Source: Saprospiraceae bacterium (GTDB lineage: Bacteria; Bacteroidota; Bacteroidia; Chitinophagales; Saprospiraceae). From it: a stretch of 5,438 bases of DNA. Position 1 is the stretch's first letter, and every line of letters starts with the position of its first letter. The position numbers and the translations under genes are program-made. The stretch spans positions 1 to 5,438 of the forward strand of contig JADZFI010000298.1 of assembly GCA_020850025.1 (NCBI GenBank), read 5' to 3'. The notes beneath the pieces were generated by a model, which was not told where the DNA came from, did no database searches, and saw only the letters and a list, made by a program, of their open reading frames with translations. Below, piece after piece: positions 5,154 through 5,438 of this stretch.

Positions 5154-5438
5154 ATGGGAAAAGAAATAGAACGCAAATTTCTCGTGCATGCTGAAAAATG
5201 GGCCTTGGCGGAAAAACCTGAGGGTCAACATTTTCGGCAGGGCTATTTACTTACTGATCCGCACAAGACCATCCGGGTTCGAGTGGCAGGTGAAACCGGT
5301 ACGCTTACCATTAAAGGCCTTACCACCGGCGCCAGCAGGGCGGAGTTTGAATACCCGATTCCGTTGGCAGAAGCAATGGAGTTGCTGGATCAATTTGCGG
5401 CTACAGAGCTCTCCAAAATACCGTATACCCTGGAGTTA
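5154..5438 (+). CDS. CYTH-domain phosphohydrolase (triphosphatase-like), 5' part only
   Basis: The first 95 codons of a gene that runs off the right edge. CYTH proteins form a triphosphate tunnel and hydrolyse inorganic triphosphate, thiamine triphosphate or related substrates; a few are class IV adenylate cyclases. The family signature ExExK is present at E4-E6-K8 within MGKEIERKFLV. Further conserved charged positions follow: R41 and R43 in TIRVRV, K54 in LTIKG, and R62, E64 and E66 in RAEFEYPIP. These alternate along strands as expected for residues lining the tunnel. The ATG at 5154 places the signature at the extreme N-terminus, typical of short single-domain bacterial members of about 150-160 aa. 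It is the only plus-strand gene here and diverges from the AAA+ gene. The substrate cannot be told from this fragment. Confidence 0.9.
   Translation, partial: MGKEIERKFLVHAEKWALAEKPEGQHFRQGYLLTDPHKTIRVRVAGETGTLTIKGLTTGASRAEFEYPIPLAEAMELLDQFAATELSKIPYTLEL

Overview
The window looks like a chromosomal housekeeping stretch from a member of the Bacteroidota. Three things suggest this: the style of the protein sequences (RsgA opening with a TGSWYS-type motif, a NUDIX protein with an LPG-x-x-AQ-x-x-M start and an HSGQISFPGG core), a promoter-like motif matching the Bacteroidota -33/-7 consensus (ATTG-N19-TAATTTTG, positions 11-41), and purine-rich octamer repeats of a kind I associate with environmental Bacteroidota genomes. 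A lower rank (for example Saprospiria or Chitinophagia) is only a guess. No phage, plasmid or transposase gene is visible.

Layout, left to right. At 1-80 there is a spacer with a weak terminator-like hairpin for pabB and a promoter candidate pointing out of the window. At 81-1373 (minus) lies pabB, aminodeoxychorismate synthase component I. At 1373-2011 (minus) lies a NudL-type CoA pyrophosphatase whose stop codon overlaps the pabB start by one base. At 2076-2246 there is a 171-bp palindromic element with octamer-repeat arms and two inner hairpins. At 2251-3198 (minus) lies rsgA, the ribosome small-subunit maturation GTPase. At 3280-3421 there is a second, 142-bp element of the same architecture. 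At 3423-4913 (minus) lies a MoxR/Mg-chelatase-I-like AAA+ ATPase. At 4914-5153 there is a divergent intergenic region with a triplicated 16-mer, a hairpin and a C-rich tract that is a G-quadruplex motif on the minus strand. From 5154 to the end (plus) lies the start of a CYTH-domain phosphohydrolase gene.

The coding genes are ordinary metabolism and translation genes. NudL and pabB form a tight two-gene unit that recalls the pabB-nudL adjacency in E. coli. RsgA acts in 30S subunit maturation. The AAA+ protein is probably a MoxR-type chaperone whose usual VWA partner is not in view. The CYTH protein probably hydrolyses a triphosphate.

The most interesting part is non-coding. Two intergenic elements share one plan: a terminal AAGGCWCGAA inverted repeat, a short spacer, arms made of GRCRCRAA-type octamers, and a central 39-nt hairpin whose sequence differs completely between copies while its size is kept. 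Each starts 1 to 4 nt after the stop codon of the minus-strand gene lying to its right. This looks like a family of mobile or regulatory palindromic elements located at gene 3' ends.
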